A stretch of DNA of 59,612 nt from assembly GCA_903832325.1 (NCBI GenBank), contig CAILBC010000040.1, positions 1 to 59,612 of the forward strand, given 5' to 3'. Within the stretch, counting starts at the first letter, position 1. Each line of letters opens with the position of its first letter. Made by a program: the position numbers and the translations under genes. This DNA is from an uncultured Sphingomonadales bacterium. GTDB taxonomy: Bacteria > Pseudomonadota > Alphaproteobacteria > Sphingomonadales > Sphingomonadaceae. Of the stretch, positions 26,959 through 34,844 are shown one piece after another. The notes below the pieces were generated by a model. The model made no database searches and was not told the origin of the DNA. It saw only the letters and a list, made by a program, of their open reading frames with translations.

Positions 26959-27351
26959 CTAAACCAGCCCCAGCTTGGCCAGTTCGCCGGCGAGGTTGGC
27001 GGGCATGACATCGGCGGTTTCGCCGGCGGCCAGATCGGGCGGGGCGTCGGCCTCTTCCAGATAGCGCCAGCCCTGGTGTGCGCGGCGGGGGCGGGGGTGG
27101 ACATCGATCAGCCGGGTATCGATCACGATGTCGGTGCGGCCATCTTCGGCCTTGGCAAAGCCGCGGATTTCCGACCGCGCGACCAATTGGTGCTTCAGGA
27201 TCCAATAGACCGATCCACCGATCATTTCGGCATGGCGGCGTGGCAGATTGCGCGTGGTCAGGCGCGCTTCGCCGCCGCGCTGCGAAAACCAGCCGTGCAC
27301 TTCATCCAGCGATTGCGCGCCATAGGCGACTTTGGTCATGTTGAGCGGCAT
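26959..27351 (-). CDS. DUF1489 family protein
   Basis: A 130-residue protein matching the alphaproteobacterial DUF1489 family: MTKVAYGAQSLDEVHGWF, TRNLPRRHAEMIGGSVYWILKHQLVARSEI and HPRPRRAHQGWRYLE. Function unknown; widely conserved and usually a single gene. A start at codon 5 (MTKVAYG) is also possible. Confidence 0.85.
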   Translation of the reverse strand: MPLNMTKVAYGAQSLDEVHGWFSQRGGEARLTTRNLPRRHAEMIGGSVYWILKHQLVARSEIRGFAKAEDGRTDIVIDTRLIDVHPRPRRAHQGWRYLEEADAPPDLAAGETADVMPANLAGELAKLGLV

Positions 27352-27484
27352 GGCACGGGTTTAGGGCCCGCGCGGGCCAAAGGAAAGGTGCCCATCGGCG
27401 CACCGCGCGGAGTTGACGCAGCCAGTCGACAACTTCGGCAAACACCCTATATCGGCAAAAACCCCAAACAAGGACAAGACGACA

Positions 27485-27940
27485 ATGGCCGACGACAAAC
27501 TGGTGCTTTCGCTCGATGGGGGCGACGTGGTGATCCGCTTGCGGGCCGACAAGGCCCCGGGCCATGTTGAACGGATCAAGGAACTGGCCAGCGAAGGCTT
27601 TTACGACGGGGTGAAATTCCACCGCGTGATCCCCGGCTTCATGGCGCAGGGCGGCTGCCCCGATGGCACCGGCATGGGCGGTTCGAAAAAGCCCGACCTG
27701 AAGGCGGAATTCAACGATGTGCCGCATGTGCGCGGCGTATGTTCGATGGCGCGGACGCAGAACCCGAATTCAGCCAACAGCCAGTTCTTCATCTGCTTTG
27801 ACGATGCCCGCTTCCTCGATCGGCAATATACCGTGTGGGGCGAAGTCGAAAGCGGCATGGAACACATCGATGCCCTGCCCAAGGGCGAACCGCCGGCCAA
27901 GCCAGGCGTGATCAACAAGGCGAGCGTCATTTCCGCCTGA
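27485..27940 (+). CDS. Cytoplasmic cyclophilin-type peptidyl-prolyl isomerase
   Basis: A 151-residue PPIase without signal peptide. Active-site blocks are KFHRVIPGFMAQGG (catalytic Arg), SMARTQNPNSANSQFFI and YTVWGEVESGM, all typical of bacterial PpiB cyclophilins. The start is the ATG reading MADDKLVLSLDGG after AGGACAAGACGACA. The gene converges on the transglutaminase-like gene with a 31-bp gap that contains a GC-rich hairpin-like stretch. Confidence 0.93.
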   Translation: MADDKLVLSLDGGDVVIRLRADKAPGHVERIKELASEGFYDGVKFHRVIPGFMAQGGCPDGTGMGGSKKPDLKAEFNDVPHVRGVCSMARTQNPNSANSQFFICFDDARFLDRQYTVWGEVESGMEHIDALPKGEPPAKPGVINKASVISA

Positions 27941-27971
27941 TCGCGGCCTTTGACCTTCGGCGGGGGCCGCC

Positions 27972-28793
27972 CTAACCGGCGGCTCCCAACCGGTCTTCGT
28001 CGGTATAGACGTCAAACCGGGTCAGCGTTACCGCGCCAAATGTGGTAACGAGCGCGGCATCGGCGGCATCCCGGCCGCGTGCCATCAGCACACGGCCCCG
28101 GCGCGGGTAATTGTGGCGGGCGTCAAACACGTACCAGCCGCCTTCCAGCCAGACTTCGAACCACGCCGAAAAATCCATCGAGCCAACCGGCGCGGGCAGG
28201 TCCATGTCGCCCATGTAGCCGGTGCAATATCGCGCCGGAATGTTCATGCAGCGGCACAGCGTGATTGCCAGATGGGCATAGTCGCGGCACACGCCCACGC
28301 CTTCGTGAAACACGTCCCACGCGGTCTTGGTCGGTCGCGCGGCCATGTAATCGAACCGGATGTGGTGGTGGACATAGCCGACGATGGCCTGGACCAGCCC
28401 CCAGCCCGGCGGCACTTGCCCGAACAGGTTCCACGCCACTTCGCCCAGCCGGTCGGTTTCGCAATAGCGGCTGGCCAGCAGATACGTCAGCACAGCGTCG
28501 GGCAGTTGCGCCAGCGGCACGGCGCGCGCATCGGGCACCACCGGATCGGGCGCAAACGCATCCTCGATCACAAAGCCGCAGGAAATCGTCGCGCCGCCCG
28601 CGGGCATCGTCATCCGCGTGCAGACATTGCCGAAGCTGTCGACATAATCATACAGTGGCAGATCGGGCGTGGTGAAAATCCGCTGCGCGGTGCGCAGATC
28701 CTTGTTGCGCGACGGATGCACGCTCAGGCAGGCGAGCATCGGCACATCCTGCGTCGTGCCAAAGGCAATATCGTATCCGGCCCTGATCAGCAT
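27972..28793 (-). CDS. Transglutaminase-like cysteine-peptidase-fold protein
   Basis: A 273-residue protein with an N-terminal beta domain (Bact_transglu_N-like; MLIRAGYDIAFGTTQDVPML) and a transglutaminase-like core. The catalytic Cys is in GVGVCRDYAHL and the Asp in WYVFDARHNYPRRGRVLMARGRDAADAAL. Where classic members have His (HAWxE), this one reads DFSAWFEVWL, a variant I recall as usual in this alphaproteobacterial subfamily. Probably cytoplasmic; substrate unknown. The start is the ATG at 28793; the in-frame upstream stretch does not look coding. Confidence 0.85.
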   Translation of the reverse strand: MLIRAGYDIAFGTTQDVPMLACLSVHPSRNKDLRTAQRIFTTPDLPLYDYVDSFGNVCTRMTMPAGGATISCGFVIEDAFAPDPVVPDARAVPLAQLPDAVLTYLLASRYCETDRLGEVAWNLFGQVPPGWGLVQAIVGYVHHHIRFDYMAARPTKTAWDVFHEGVGVCRDYAHLAITLCRCMNIPARYCTGYMGDMDLPAPVGSMDFSAWFEVWLEGGWYVFDARHNYPRRGRVLMARGRDAADAALVTTFGAVTLTRFDVYTDEDRLGAAG

Positions 28794-28941
28794 CGCGGGT
28801 AAACCTTTGTAAAATAGGGCCTGGTCCACGTATCGGCCTGGGCGGGTCATGCCCTGACTGACACTGCACACCGGGTGTGACAAGCGCTTTGCTCGAAACC
28901 GGAGTTTTCGGTGCGCTGGGGTGCGCGCGGCGCGCTGCAGC

Positions 28942-28977
28942 GAAGGCGTGGCAATGGCACCCGGGCCGGAGTACACT
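28942..28977 (+). promoter_or_regulatory. Conserved block upstream of protease gene 1
   Basis: GAAGGCGTGGCAATGGCACC followed by a GGGCCGG and a TACACT-like box is nearly repeated at 31043-31077 before the second protease gene. The block lies about 50 bp before this gene's start and about 33 bp before the other, so it is likely a shared promoter or operator that was duplicated with the gene. Confidence 0.5.
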
Positions 28978-28998
28978 CGCCACAAAGGCACAATTCGC

Positions 28999-29011
28999 GG
29001 GGGGGGGGGGG
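28999..29011 (+). repeat. 13-bp poly-G tract in the protease leader
   Basis: Thirteen consecutive G residues directly precede AGGGGCAGC, the probable ribosome-binding site of the protease at 29028. It lies outside the coding frame, so length changes would alter leader or promoter spacing rather than frame. It is also a classic sequencing-error site. Confidence 0.7.
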
Positions 29012-29027
29012 AGGGGCAGCGGTGGCG

Positions 29028-30980
29028 ATGCGGTTCAATCTGGCGGCGATGATTGGTCCCGTGCTTGTGGCTTTGGCGGCAACCGGCCCGGCGCAGGCGG
29101 CACCACAGCGGGGGCATGCGTCCGTGCGTCATGATGACCGGATGGCGGTCCGGCTGAATGCATCGCTGGGTTCACACTTGCCTGAAGTGCGCGCGAAAAT
29201 CGCGCATAGCCCCTGGTTGCGCGAGGCAGCCAGCGCGCGGTTTGCGCTGACCCTGGTCGGTGGTGATGATCCCCGGTTGCAATTGACCAAAGCGGGATCC
29301 GGCAGGGGCAAGGCGCCGATCGATTTTGGATTTTTTCACAGCACCGATGTCTGGATGAAGGGGCTGGAAAGCCTGGCCATTGCCGAAACGCTGGTTGCCC
29401 GATCTGCGGGCCGCGGCGGGGTGTCGGTGTGCTTTGCGGGCGGAACCCGGCCGCACGGCCAGGCGCCGTGCGCGCTCGACCTGACGCTCGACCCGTTTGC
29501 CCCGATTGCCGAGATCGCGTCGATCCCCCATCGAACGGTGCGGATCGAGATCGATCCGCCGATCGAGCGGGAATGGGAACGGCAGGAGCGCAGGACCATT
29601 ACCGCCACGACGACCTGGACGATGCCCGACCCGGTGGTGACAGTGACCAACACATCGCGCACGCGGCGCTATGTGCGCGTGTTTTCGGTCAATCTTGAGA
29701 ATGGATCGTGGCATGAAGGGCTGCTGATCAACCGGGGCAAGGCGGTTGCCGATGTGCGCCTGCGCCCGGGGCAATCGGTGCAGGGCCATTTCGAGCGATT
29801 GGACATGCACGACTTTTCGCGCGGGGGTCACGTGGTCGCGCTGACCGTGTCTTCGGCCTGGCCGATTCCGCATCTGGCCGATCTGGTTCCGGGCCCGCTG
29901 TCGAGCATGCCGATCAGCTGCAACGTGGCGACGCCCTGTTATCCGGTTCTGCTCAATCCCGATGAAGCGCGCACCTGGACGGTATCGGCGCGCGCGATGC
30001 AGCTTGACCGCAGCCATCTGCGGCCCACCCATCGGGCAACGGGCGGCCGGGCGGCGGGTCTATCGGATGTGCCGTGGACGGTGCAGATCTATTCCACCCG
30101 GAAATACACTCTGGCTGAAATCGCGAGGGACGCTATCGAACAGCGCAGGGTCAGCCGCTATCTTTGGGCAAAGACCGAGGCCAACCGGCAATTTGCCTGC
30201 GGCGGGTCGATCATCGCCGAAAACATCGTGCTGACGGCGGCGCATTGCGTTGCCAGCAAGCCCTTTCTCGATACCGACAAGACCAATGTGCTGACCTGGC
30301 GGCGCGTGCGGGTGGGGACGCGCCTGCTGGCCAAGAGCGGAACGACCTTCGCTGTCGATGCGGTGGCGGTTCCGGCCGAATATGGTGCGGAAGGCAAGGG
30401 CTATGACATCGCGCTGCTGCACATTGCTGCCGATGACCAAACCGATCGCACCGTGGTGATGCCCGCGCCGGCCACAATGGTCGGCACGGATGTCGATATT
30501 CCGGCCGATGCGGATGTGCGGCTTTATGGCTGGGGCACGACCGGGATTCAGGACGATACGACCAAAGCGCTCGACGTGAAGGGCCATATCGCGCACACGG
30601 CGGATTACCTGCAGGTCGGCGCCGAAAAGGCCATCCCCGTTGCGGCATGCAAAGCAGTCGATCAGGATCTGGCCGCGGGCATGATCTGCACCAGGTCTGC
30701 CGACCCTGCCGCGCATACCGCGTCATGCTATGGCGACAGCGGCGGACCCCTGGTGACCAGCGACGTGGACGGTGATGTGCTGGTCGGCGTGGTCAAGGGA
30801 TCGATGGTGGGGTGCGGCCTGCCCGGAATTCCCGATGAATTCACCGCCGTTTCGCCCTATCGCGACTGGATCGCCCGGGCGATGGGCGCGCTGAAACCGG
30901 CAACGGCGCCCGGCGTTCCCGCCGATGCGCGCATCGTGCGCGTGCCGTTTGCTGTGCCCGGGGCCGCGACCGCGCGGTGA
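29028..30980 (+). CDS. Exported trypsin-like (S1) protease with an extra N-terminal domain
   Basis: A 650-residue protein with a signal peptide (MIGPVLVALAATGPAQAA) and a C-terminal trypsin domain: His406 in LTAAHC, Asp460 in YDIALLHI, Ser571 in CYGDSGGPLV. Cys residues around these suggest disulfides, fitting periplasmic or secreted location. Residues about 50-310 form an extra region absent from the neighbouring paralogue, with beta-rich text (TVRIEIDPPIEREWERQERR, VTVTNTSRTRRYVRVFSVNL) and a GRGGVSVCFAGG loop; I do not recognise it with certainty. A GTG at 29022 is an alternative start nearer to the poly-G ribosome-binding site. Confidence 0.85.
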   Translation: MRFNLAAMIGPVLVALAATGPAQAAPQRGHASVRHDDRMAVRLNASLGSHLPEVRAKIAHSPWLREAASARFALTLVGGDDPRLQLTKAGSGRGKAPIDFGFFHSTDVWMKGLESLAIAETLVARSAGRGGVSVCFAGGTRPHGQAPCALDLTLDPFAPIAEIASIPHRTVRIEIDPPIEREWERQERRTITATTTWTMPDPVVTVTNTSRTRRYVRVFSVNLENGSWHEGLLINRGKAVADVRLRPGQSVQGHFERLDMHDFSRGGHVVALTVSSAWPIPHLADLVPGPLSSMPISCNVATPCYPVLLNPDEARTWTVSARAMQLDRSHLRPTHRATGGRAAGLSDVPWTVQIYSTRKYTLAEIARDAIEQRRVSRYLWAKTEANRQFACGGSIIAENIVLTAAHCVASKPFLDTDKTNVLTWRRVRVGTRLLAKSGTTFAVDAVAVPAEYGAEGKGYDIALLHIAADDQTDRTVVMPAPATMVGTDVDIPADADVRLYGWGTTGIQDDTTKALDVKGHIAHTADYLQVGAEKAIPVAACKAVDQDLAAGMICTRSADPAAHTASCYGDSGGPLVTSDVDGDVLVGVVKGSMVGCGLPGIPDEFTAVSPYRDWIARAMGALKPATAPGVPADARIVRVPFAVPGAATAR

Positions 30981-31042
30981 TCGAACCGGATCGTGGTGTG
31001 GACATGACCAAACTGGCCCCACCCCACTTTGCCCGGCCGAAG

Positions 31043-31077
31043 GAAGGCGTGGCAATGGCACCGGGGCCGGGTTACAC
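31043..31077 (+). promoter_or_regulatory. Conserved block upstream of protease gene 2
   Basis: Second copy of the GAAGGCGTGGCAATGGCACC-GGGCCGG-TACAC block, closely similar to 28942-28977. Poly-G is absent here; the leader has GGGGTGGGG before the ATG at 31110 instead. Confidence 0.5.
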
Positions 31078-31109
31078 CGGCCGAACAGGCAAGACGCGCT
31101 GGGGTGGGG

Positions 31110-32366
31110 ATGGCGATGCGGTTCGGTCGAAAGCTGGGGAACGTGTTTCCGGTAATAGCGATGATGATGGCGTTCGCAGGCCCCGGGCAGGCTGCACGGT
31201 ACCACGTGCCATCACAAGCGCTGCACGATGCGCGCCTGGCGGTTCGGCTCGAACCTTCGCTGGGCGATCTGGTTCTGGCCGCGATGGCTGGCATGCCGGT
31301 TGAATGCGGCCGGTCGGCAAAGTGTTACCCCGGCTTGCTTGATCCCGGCGTTGCGCGAATCCGGACGATGTCAGCCCGCACGCTGCAACTCGACCGCAGT
31401 CATCTGGGCAGTGCCTCGGCGATGCCGGGGGGAAAGCCGGCAAGCCAGTCCGAGGTGCCCTGGGCCGTGCAGATCTATTCCATCAACCCCTATGATCTCA
31501 AGGAATTGATCGCCGACGCGAGAAAGCCCCAGGGGCAAAGCAAGTACCTGTGGGACAAGAGTTATGCCAATCGGCAGCTTGCCTGCGGGGGATCGGTCAT
31601 TGCCGATCACATTGTGCTGACTGCGGCGCATTGTATCGCGTCCGAACCGTTTTTTGGTGAAAAGGCGAACGGCGCCTTTGTCGCGCGCCGCGTGCGGGTC
31701 GGCACGCGGTTGCTGGGCAAGGGCGGCACGACTTTCGCCATAGACGGGATTGCGGTTCCGGATGGGTATATTGCCGGAAACAAGCGCTTTGACATCGCTA
31801 TACTGCACCTTGCGGCCGATGCTGAAACCGACCGCAGGGTCAGTCTGCCTTCGCCGGCGGCGATGATCGATGCCAATGCCGATGTCCCTGCGGAAACGGC
31901 CGTGCGGATATATGGCTGGGGCACAACCGGGGTGCAGGATGATAAAACCGCCGCGCTGGACGTGCATGGCCACGTGGCGCGAACCTCGGATTATCTTCTG
32001 GTCGGCGCAGAAACGATTGTGTCCACCGCAGCATGCAAGGCGGTCGATCAAGGGCTGGCTGCGGGCATGATCTGCACCCGTCCGGCCAATCCGGCCCTCC
32101 ACACGGCTTCGTGCTATGGTGACAGCGGTGGTCCGTTGGTGATCAACGACGGCAGAACCGATGTGGTGATCGGCGTGGTGAAAGGGTCCATCCAGGGCTG
32201 TGGCATGCCGGGCATTCCCGATGAATTTACCGCCGTTGCCTCCTATCGCGAATGGATTGCCAAAGCCATCGGGGCGCTGAAATCCGCACCTGTGCCTGCT
32301 GCACCCGCAGACAGGCACATCTTGCGGCTACCATTTGACTCACCCGGCCCTGCGCCCACGCGCTGA
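31110..32366 (+). CDS. Exported trypsin-like (S1) protease, short paralogue
   Basis: A 418-residue paralogue of the preceding protease with signal peptide (GNVFPVIAMMMAFAGPGQAA) and intact triad: His174 in LTAAHC, Asp228 in FDIAILHL, Ser339 in CYGDSGGPLV. The conserved stretch from RTMSARTLQLDRSHL onwards aligns with the long form, but the approximately 250-residue N-terminal extra region is missing. Both share RVRVGTRLL, RxYGWGTTGxQDD and the ending ALKxA...LPF. Tandem duplication plus domain gain or loss is the simplest history. A second ATG lies two codons in. Confidence 0.87.
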   Translation: MAMRFGRKLGNVFPVIAMMMAFAGPGQAARYHVPSQALHDARLAVRLEPSLGDLVLAAMAGMPVECGRSAKCYPGLLDPGVARIRTMSARTLQLDRSHLGSASAMPGGKPASQSEVPWAVQIYSINPYDLKELIADARKPQGQSKYLWDKSYANRQLACGGSVIADHIVLTAAHCIASEPFFGEKANGAFVARRVRVGTRLLGKGGTTFAIDGIAVPDGYIAGNKRFDIAILHLAADAETDRRVSLPSPAAMIDANADVPAETAVRIYGWGTTGVQDDKTAALDVHGHVARTSDYLLVGAETIVSTAACKAVDQGLAAGMICTRPANPALHTASCYGDSGGPLVINDGRTDVVIGVVKGSIQGCGMPGIPDEFTAVASYREWIAKAIGALKSAPVPAAPADRHILRLPFDSPGPAPTR

Positions 32367-32387
32367 TCCGGCCGGATCAACGCCGGA

Positions 32388-32612
32388 TCAGTGATCGTCG
32401 ATGTTCGAGTGGTCGCTGTTCGAGTGGTCGCTGTTCGAATGGTCGCTATTGGAATGGTCACTGTTGGAATGGTCACTGTTGGAGTGATCGCTATTCGAGT
32501 GGTCGCTGTCCGAGGCGACGGCGATGGGGGTGCTTTCAGGCACAATGGCATCCTTGATCGCGCCCAGGATATTTTCGCCCAGATTGCTCAGGCCTTCGGT
32601 CAGCTTGTTCAT
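32388..32612 (-). CDS. 74-residue protein with seven SDHSN repeats
   Basis: Starts MNKLTEGLSNLGENILGAIK, an amphipathic helix, continues DAIVPESTPIAVASD, then has seven perfect five-residue SDHSN repeats and ends IDDH. The ATG has GGTGGAGA at correct spacing. It is 44 bp downstream of the TIR-TPR gene in the same direction, so probably co-transcribed. DNA repeats differ from each other only at synonymous positions, which supports that it is translated and selected. The His/Asp/Ser-rich repeat could bind metal. I do not recognise the family; function unknown. Confidence 0.75.
   Translation of the reverse strand: MNKLTEGLSNLGENILGAIKDAIVPESTPIAVASDSDHSNSDHSNSDHSNSDHSNSDHSNSDHSNSDHSNIDDH
32403..32507. 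repeat. 15-bp x 7 coding minisatellite
   Basis: Seven 15-bp units encode SDHSN on the minus strand. Third-position variants (AGC/AGT, GAC/GAT, CAC/CAT, TCG/TCC, AAC/AAT) are mixed among copies with no amino-acid change. It is not a CRISPR array: the repeats are contiguous without spacers. Confidence 0.9.
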
Positions 32613-32656
32613 CGCGTGTCTCCACCGGGCGGAATCGATTCGCCCCGGGCGAGAGG

Positions 32657-34600
32657 TTACAGGAAATGAAGCCGGGTCAAAAGCGCACGATATCGCCCTT
32701 CCTGGCGTATCGGGGCAAGAAACGGATCGACATATACATAGACCAGTCCGGCATCGTGTGCGGCCAGGGCACGATCCAGCGCATCGAGTGCTTGGGCAGA
32801 TTTTCCCCACTGCGCAAGGATTTGGGCCTGCTGGTATGAACTGTTGTCGCCCATTTCGGCCACCAGCCGGTCCAGGCTGCGCTGTGCCGTGGCCTGATCG
32901 CCGCGTTTCAGCGCGATGATCGCCTGTCCCGTGGCGGCCAGATCGACCATCGGTTCGGCAGCGAATTCGGCCGCGGCGGCATCGAGCTGACCCATCATCA
33001 GCAGGGCATTGCCGATATCGCCATGGATCGAGGCGCGTTTCGGGTTGATGTCCAGCGCGCGCCGCCCTGCCGCCACCGCGCGTTGCCCGTCGCCCTGGGC
33101 AAAACGCACCAGGCCCAGATATTTGAACACCGTGGGGTTCAACGGATCGAGCGATTGCGCCGCCTCGATCGCGGGCACCGCCTTGTCGAACTGGCGCCGC
33201 CGCGCGCAATAGAGCGCATAGCGGCCCAGCACTTCGGGGTTGCCCTCGGCATATTGGCGTGCCTTGTCATAGGCGGGCGCGGCGCCGGCCACGTCAAGCT
33301 GGCCATAGAACAGCGCATTGCCGAGCGCGGCATAGCCATCGCCGAATTCGGCCGCGCTGGCCACCGCGCGGCGCGCCTCGGCCACGGCCTCGGTATAGAA
33401 CCGTTCGCGCTCGGCGGAAGAACGGGCCTGGTTGGCGATCACCACCAGCGTGCGCGACCGCGCGGCGCGCGCAGCGGCATAGTTGGGATCGATCGCCACG
33501 GCCTGGCCAAACAGCGTGAGCGCGCGGCGGTCGCTATCCTCATTGAGCTGCGCATCGAATGCGTCCTTGCCGCGCAGATAGGCATCGAATGCCGCCGCCG
33601 CGCGCGTGCCCCCGCTGCGGATCAGCATTTCGTCACCCGCGCCGGCCAGCGCCGGGGTCAGCGCAGTGGTCACCGCCTCGGCAATATCGCCCTGCAGCCG
33701 CAGCACATTGCCCTGCGGCTGGTCATAGCTTTGCGACCAGCGGGTGAACCCGGTGCGGCCATCGATCAGATCGACCGCGATGCGGATATGGCCGTCCGAA
33801 ACGCGCACATTGCCGTTCAACAGATTGGCCACGCCCAGCCTGCCGGCAATCGCGGTGGGGCTGTCTTCGCCGGGGGCCGTGCCGCTGCGCGCGCCCTTTG
33901 AGGTGACCTGGCCCATGACTTTCAGCAGCGGATTGCGCGCCAGCCGCGCGCGCAATTCTGCGGCCAGCCCGTCAGTCAGGTATTGTTGTGCGGTATCGCC
34001 GCTCAGGTTGTCGAATGGCAGCACGGCAATGCTGTTGTCGGGCCCGGCGCTGCCATGCAGGCGCGACCACAGGCCCCAGCCCGCCAATCCTGCCGCCGAA
34101 ACGCCCGTCGCGCCGATCAGCACGGCGCGCCGGGCCACCACCGGGTGCTTGCGCGGGGGCGGCATAGGCATGACCGGCCGGCCCAGCAGCGCGGCAATGC
34201 TCGCCAGCGCGCGCTGCATTGCCGGATTGTCGGCGCGGATGCCACCTTGCGACAGATCGAGCGACTGGAACTGGCGAAACCCCAGCGGCGGCTCGCTGCC
34301 ATCGATCGACAGCGGCACCAGGCACCCGCGATCGCGCCCGCGCGCCGCCTCGTCATGCACCCAGTGCGATTGCAGCGATGTGGCCGACCACAGCACGACC
34401 ACGCCGCGCGCGCGTTCCAGCGCATCGTGCGTCAGTGCGTTATAGCGTTCGCCGCCGGGGATCAGGCCATCCCACCACACGGTGATGCCCGCCGCCTCGA
34501 TCAGCGCGCGCACTTGCGCGGCGGCCTTGCCATCCTTGCGCGCATAGCTGAGGAAGACGAAATCGTCGCCGGGGCTGCCCGGTTCCGCGTAATCCTCCAT
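32657..34600 (-). CDS. TIR-domain membrane protein with TolB_N-like and TPR regions
   Basis: A 647-residue protein. Residues about 12-115 are a TIR domain (DDFVFLSYARKD, VWWDGLIPGG, VVVLWSATSLQSHWVHDEA); Glu84 in WVHDEA matches the catalytic Glu of NAD-cleaving TIRs such as SARM1 (WVHKE). A single transmembrane helix lies at about 159-178. It is followed by a TolB N-terminal-like/FlgO-like domain (SIAVLPFDNLSGDTAQQYLTDGLAAELRARL) as in adenylate cyclase-TPR proteins, then TPR repeats to the end. Predicted topology: TIR in cytoplasm, sensor region in the periplasm. Start ATG at 34600 after GGGAGC. Divergent from the SLOG protein. Confidence 0.88.
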   Translation of the reverse strand: MEDYAEPGSPGDDFVFLSYARKDGKAAAQVRALIEAAGITVWWDGLIPGGERYNALTHDALERARGVVVLWSATSLQSHWVHDEAARGRDRGCLVPLSIDGSEPPLGFRQFQSLDLSQGGIRADNPAMQRALASIAALLGRPVMPMPPPRKHPVVARRAVLIGATGVSAAGLAGWGLWSRLHGSAGPDNSIAVLPFDNLSGDTAQQYLTDGLAAELRARLARNPLLKVMGQVTSKGARSGTAPGEDSPTAIAGRLGVANLLNGNVRVSDGHIRIAVDLIDGRTGFTRWSQSYDQPQGNVLRLQGDIAEAVTTALTPALAGAGDEMLIRSGGTRAAAAFDAYLRGKDAFDAQLNEDSDRRALTLFGQAVAIDPNYAAARAARSRTLVVIANQARSSAERERFYTEAVAEARRAVASAAEFGDGYAALGNALFYGQLDVAGAAPAYDKARQYAEGNPEVLGRYALYCARRRQFDKAVPAIEAAQSLDPLNPTVFKYLGLVRFAQGDGQRAVAAGRRALDINPKRASIHGDIGNALLMMGQLDAAAAEFAAEPMVDLAATGQAIIALKRGDQATAQRSLDRLVAEMGDNSSYQQAQILAQWGKSAQALDALDRALAAHDAGLVYVYVDPFLAPIRQEGRYRALLTRLHFL

Positions 34601-34689
34601 CCGGCGATGCTCCCGCAATTCCCTTGTGCGGAACGATAGTTGCAAGGCCTAGCGCTGTCATCGCCTTATACGCTAGGACGGCCCCGGAG

Positions 34690-34801
34690 CCTGACTCGAA
34701 ACGCGCGAAAAGGCGAGTTTCGAAGTCGGTACCGGCCCGCTCCCCCACCCGACCACCCACGCATTTGTTCGGGATTGGGTGGTCGGGTGGGGGAGCGGGC
34801 C
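34690..34801. repeat. Composite palindromic element between the TIR and SLOG genes
   Basis: Module A (CTGACTCGAAACGCGCG, loop, then GGCGAGTTTCG) is followed by a GTCGGTACC link and module B, a perfect 26-bp inverted repeat (34734-34759 with 34776-34801) around a 16-nt loop. The same left arm with a different 16-nt loop occurs at 59555-59612, and module A alone at 10083. The element fills the divergent promoter region. Confidence 0.85.
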
Positions 34802-34844
34802 AAAGGGCGCGGGCCAAAGGGCGTGGCAATTGACGGAGCGTGTG

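Noticed and set aside
28794..29027. In-frame upstream extension of the transglutaminase-like gene and short frames in the protease leader
   Set aside because: The text is low-complexity and lacks homology features; family N-terminus begins at 28793.
29028..32366. The two trypsin-like proteases as part of the TIR/SLOG system
   Set aside because: They have signal peptides and are likely exported, transcribed from their own conserved promoter block, and converge on the SDHSN gene. Only proximity supports a link.
32403..32507. Possible CRISPR array
   Set aside because: Repeats are contiguous 15-bp coding units without spacers, and no cas gene is present.
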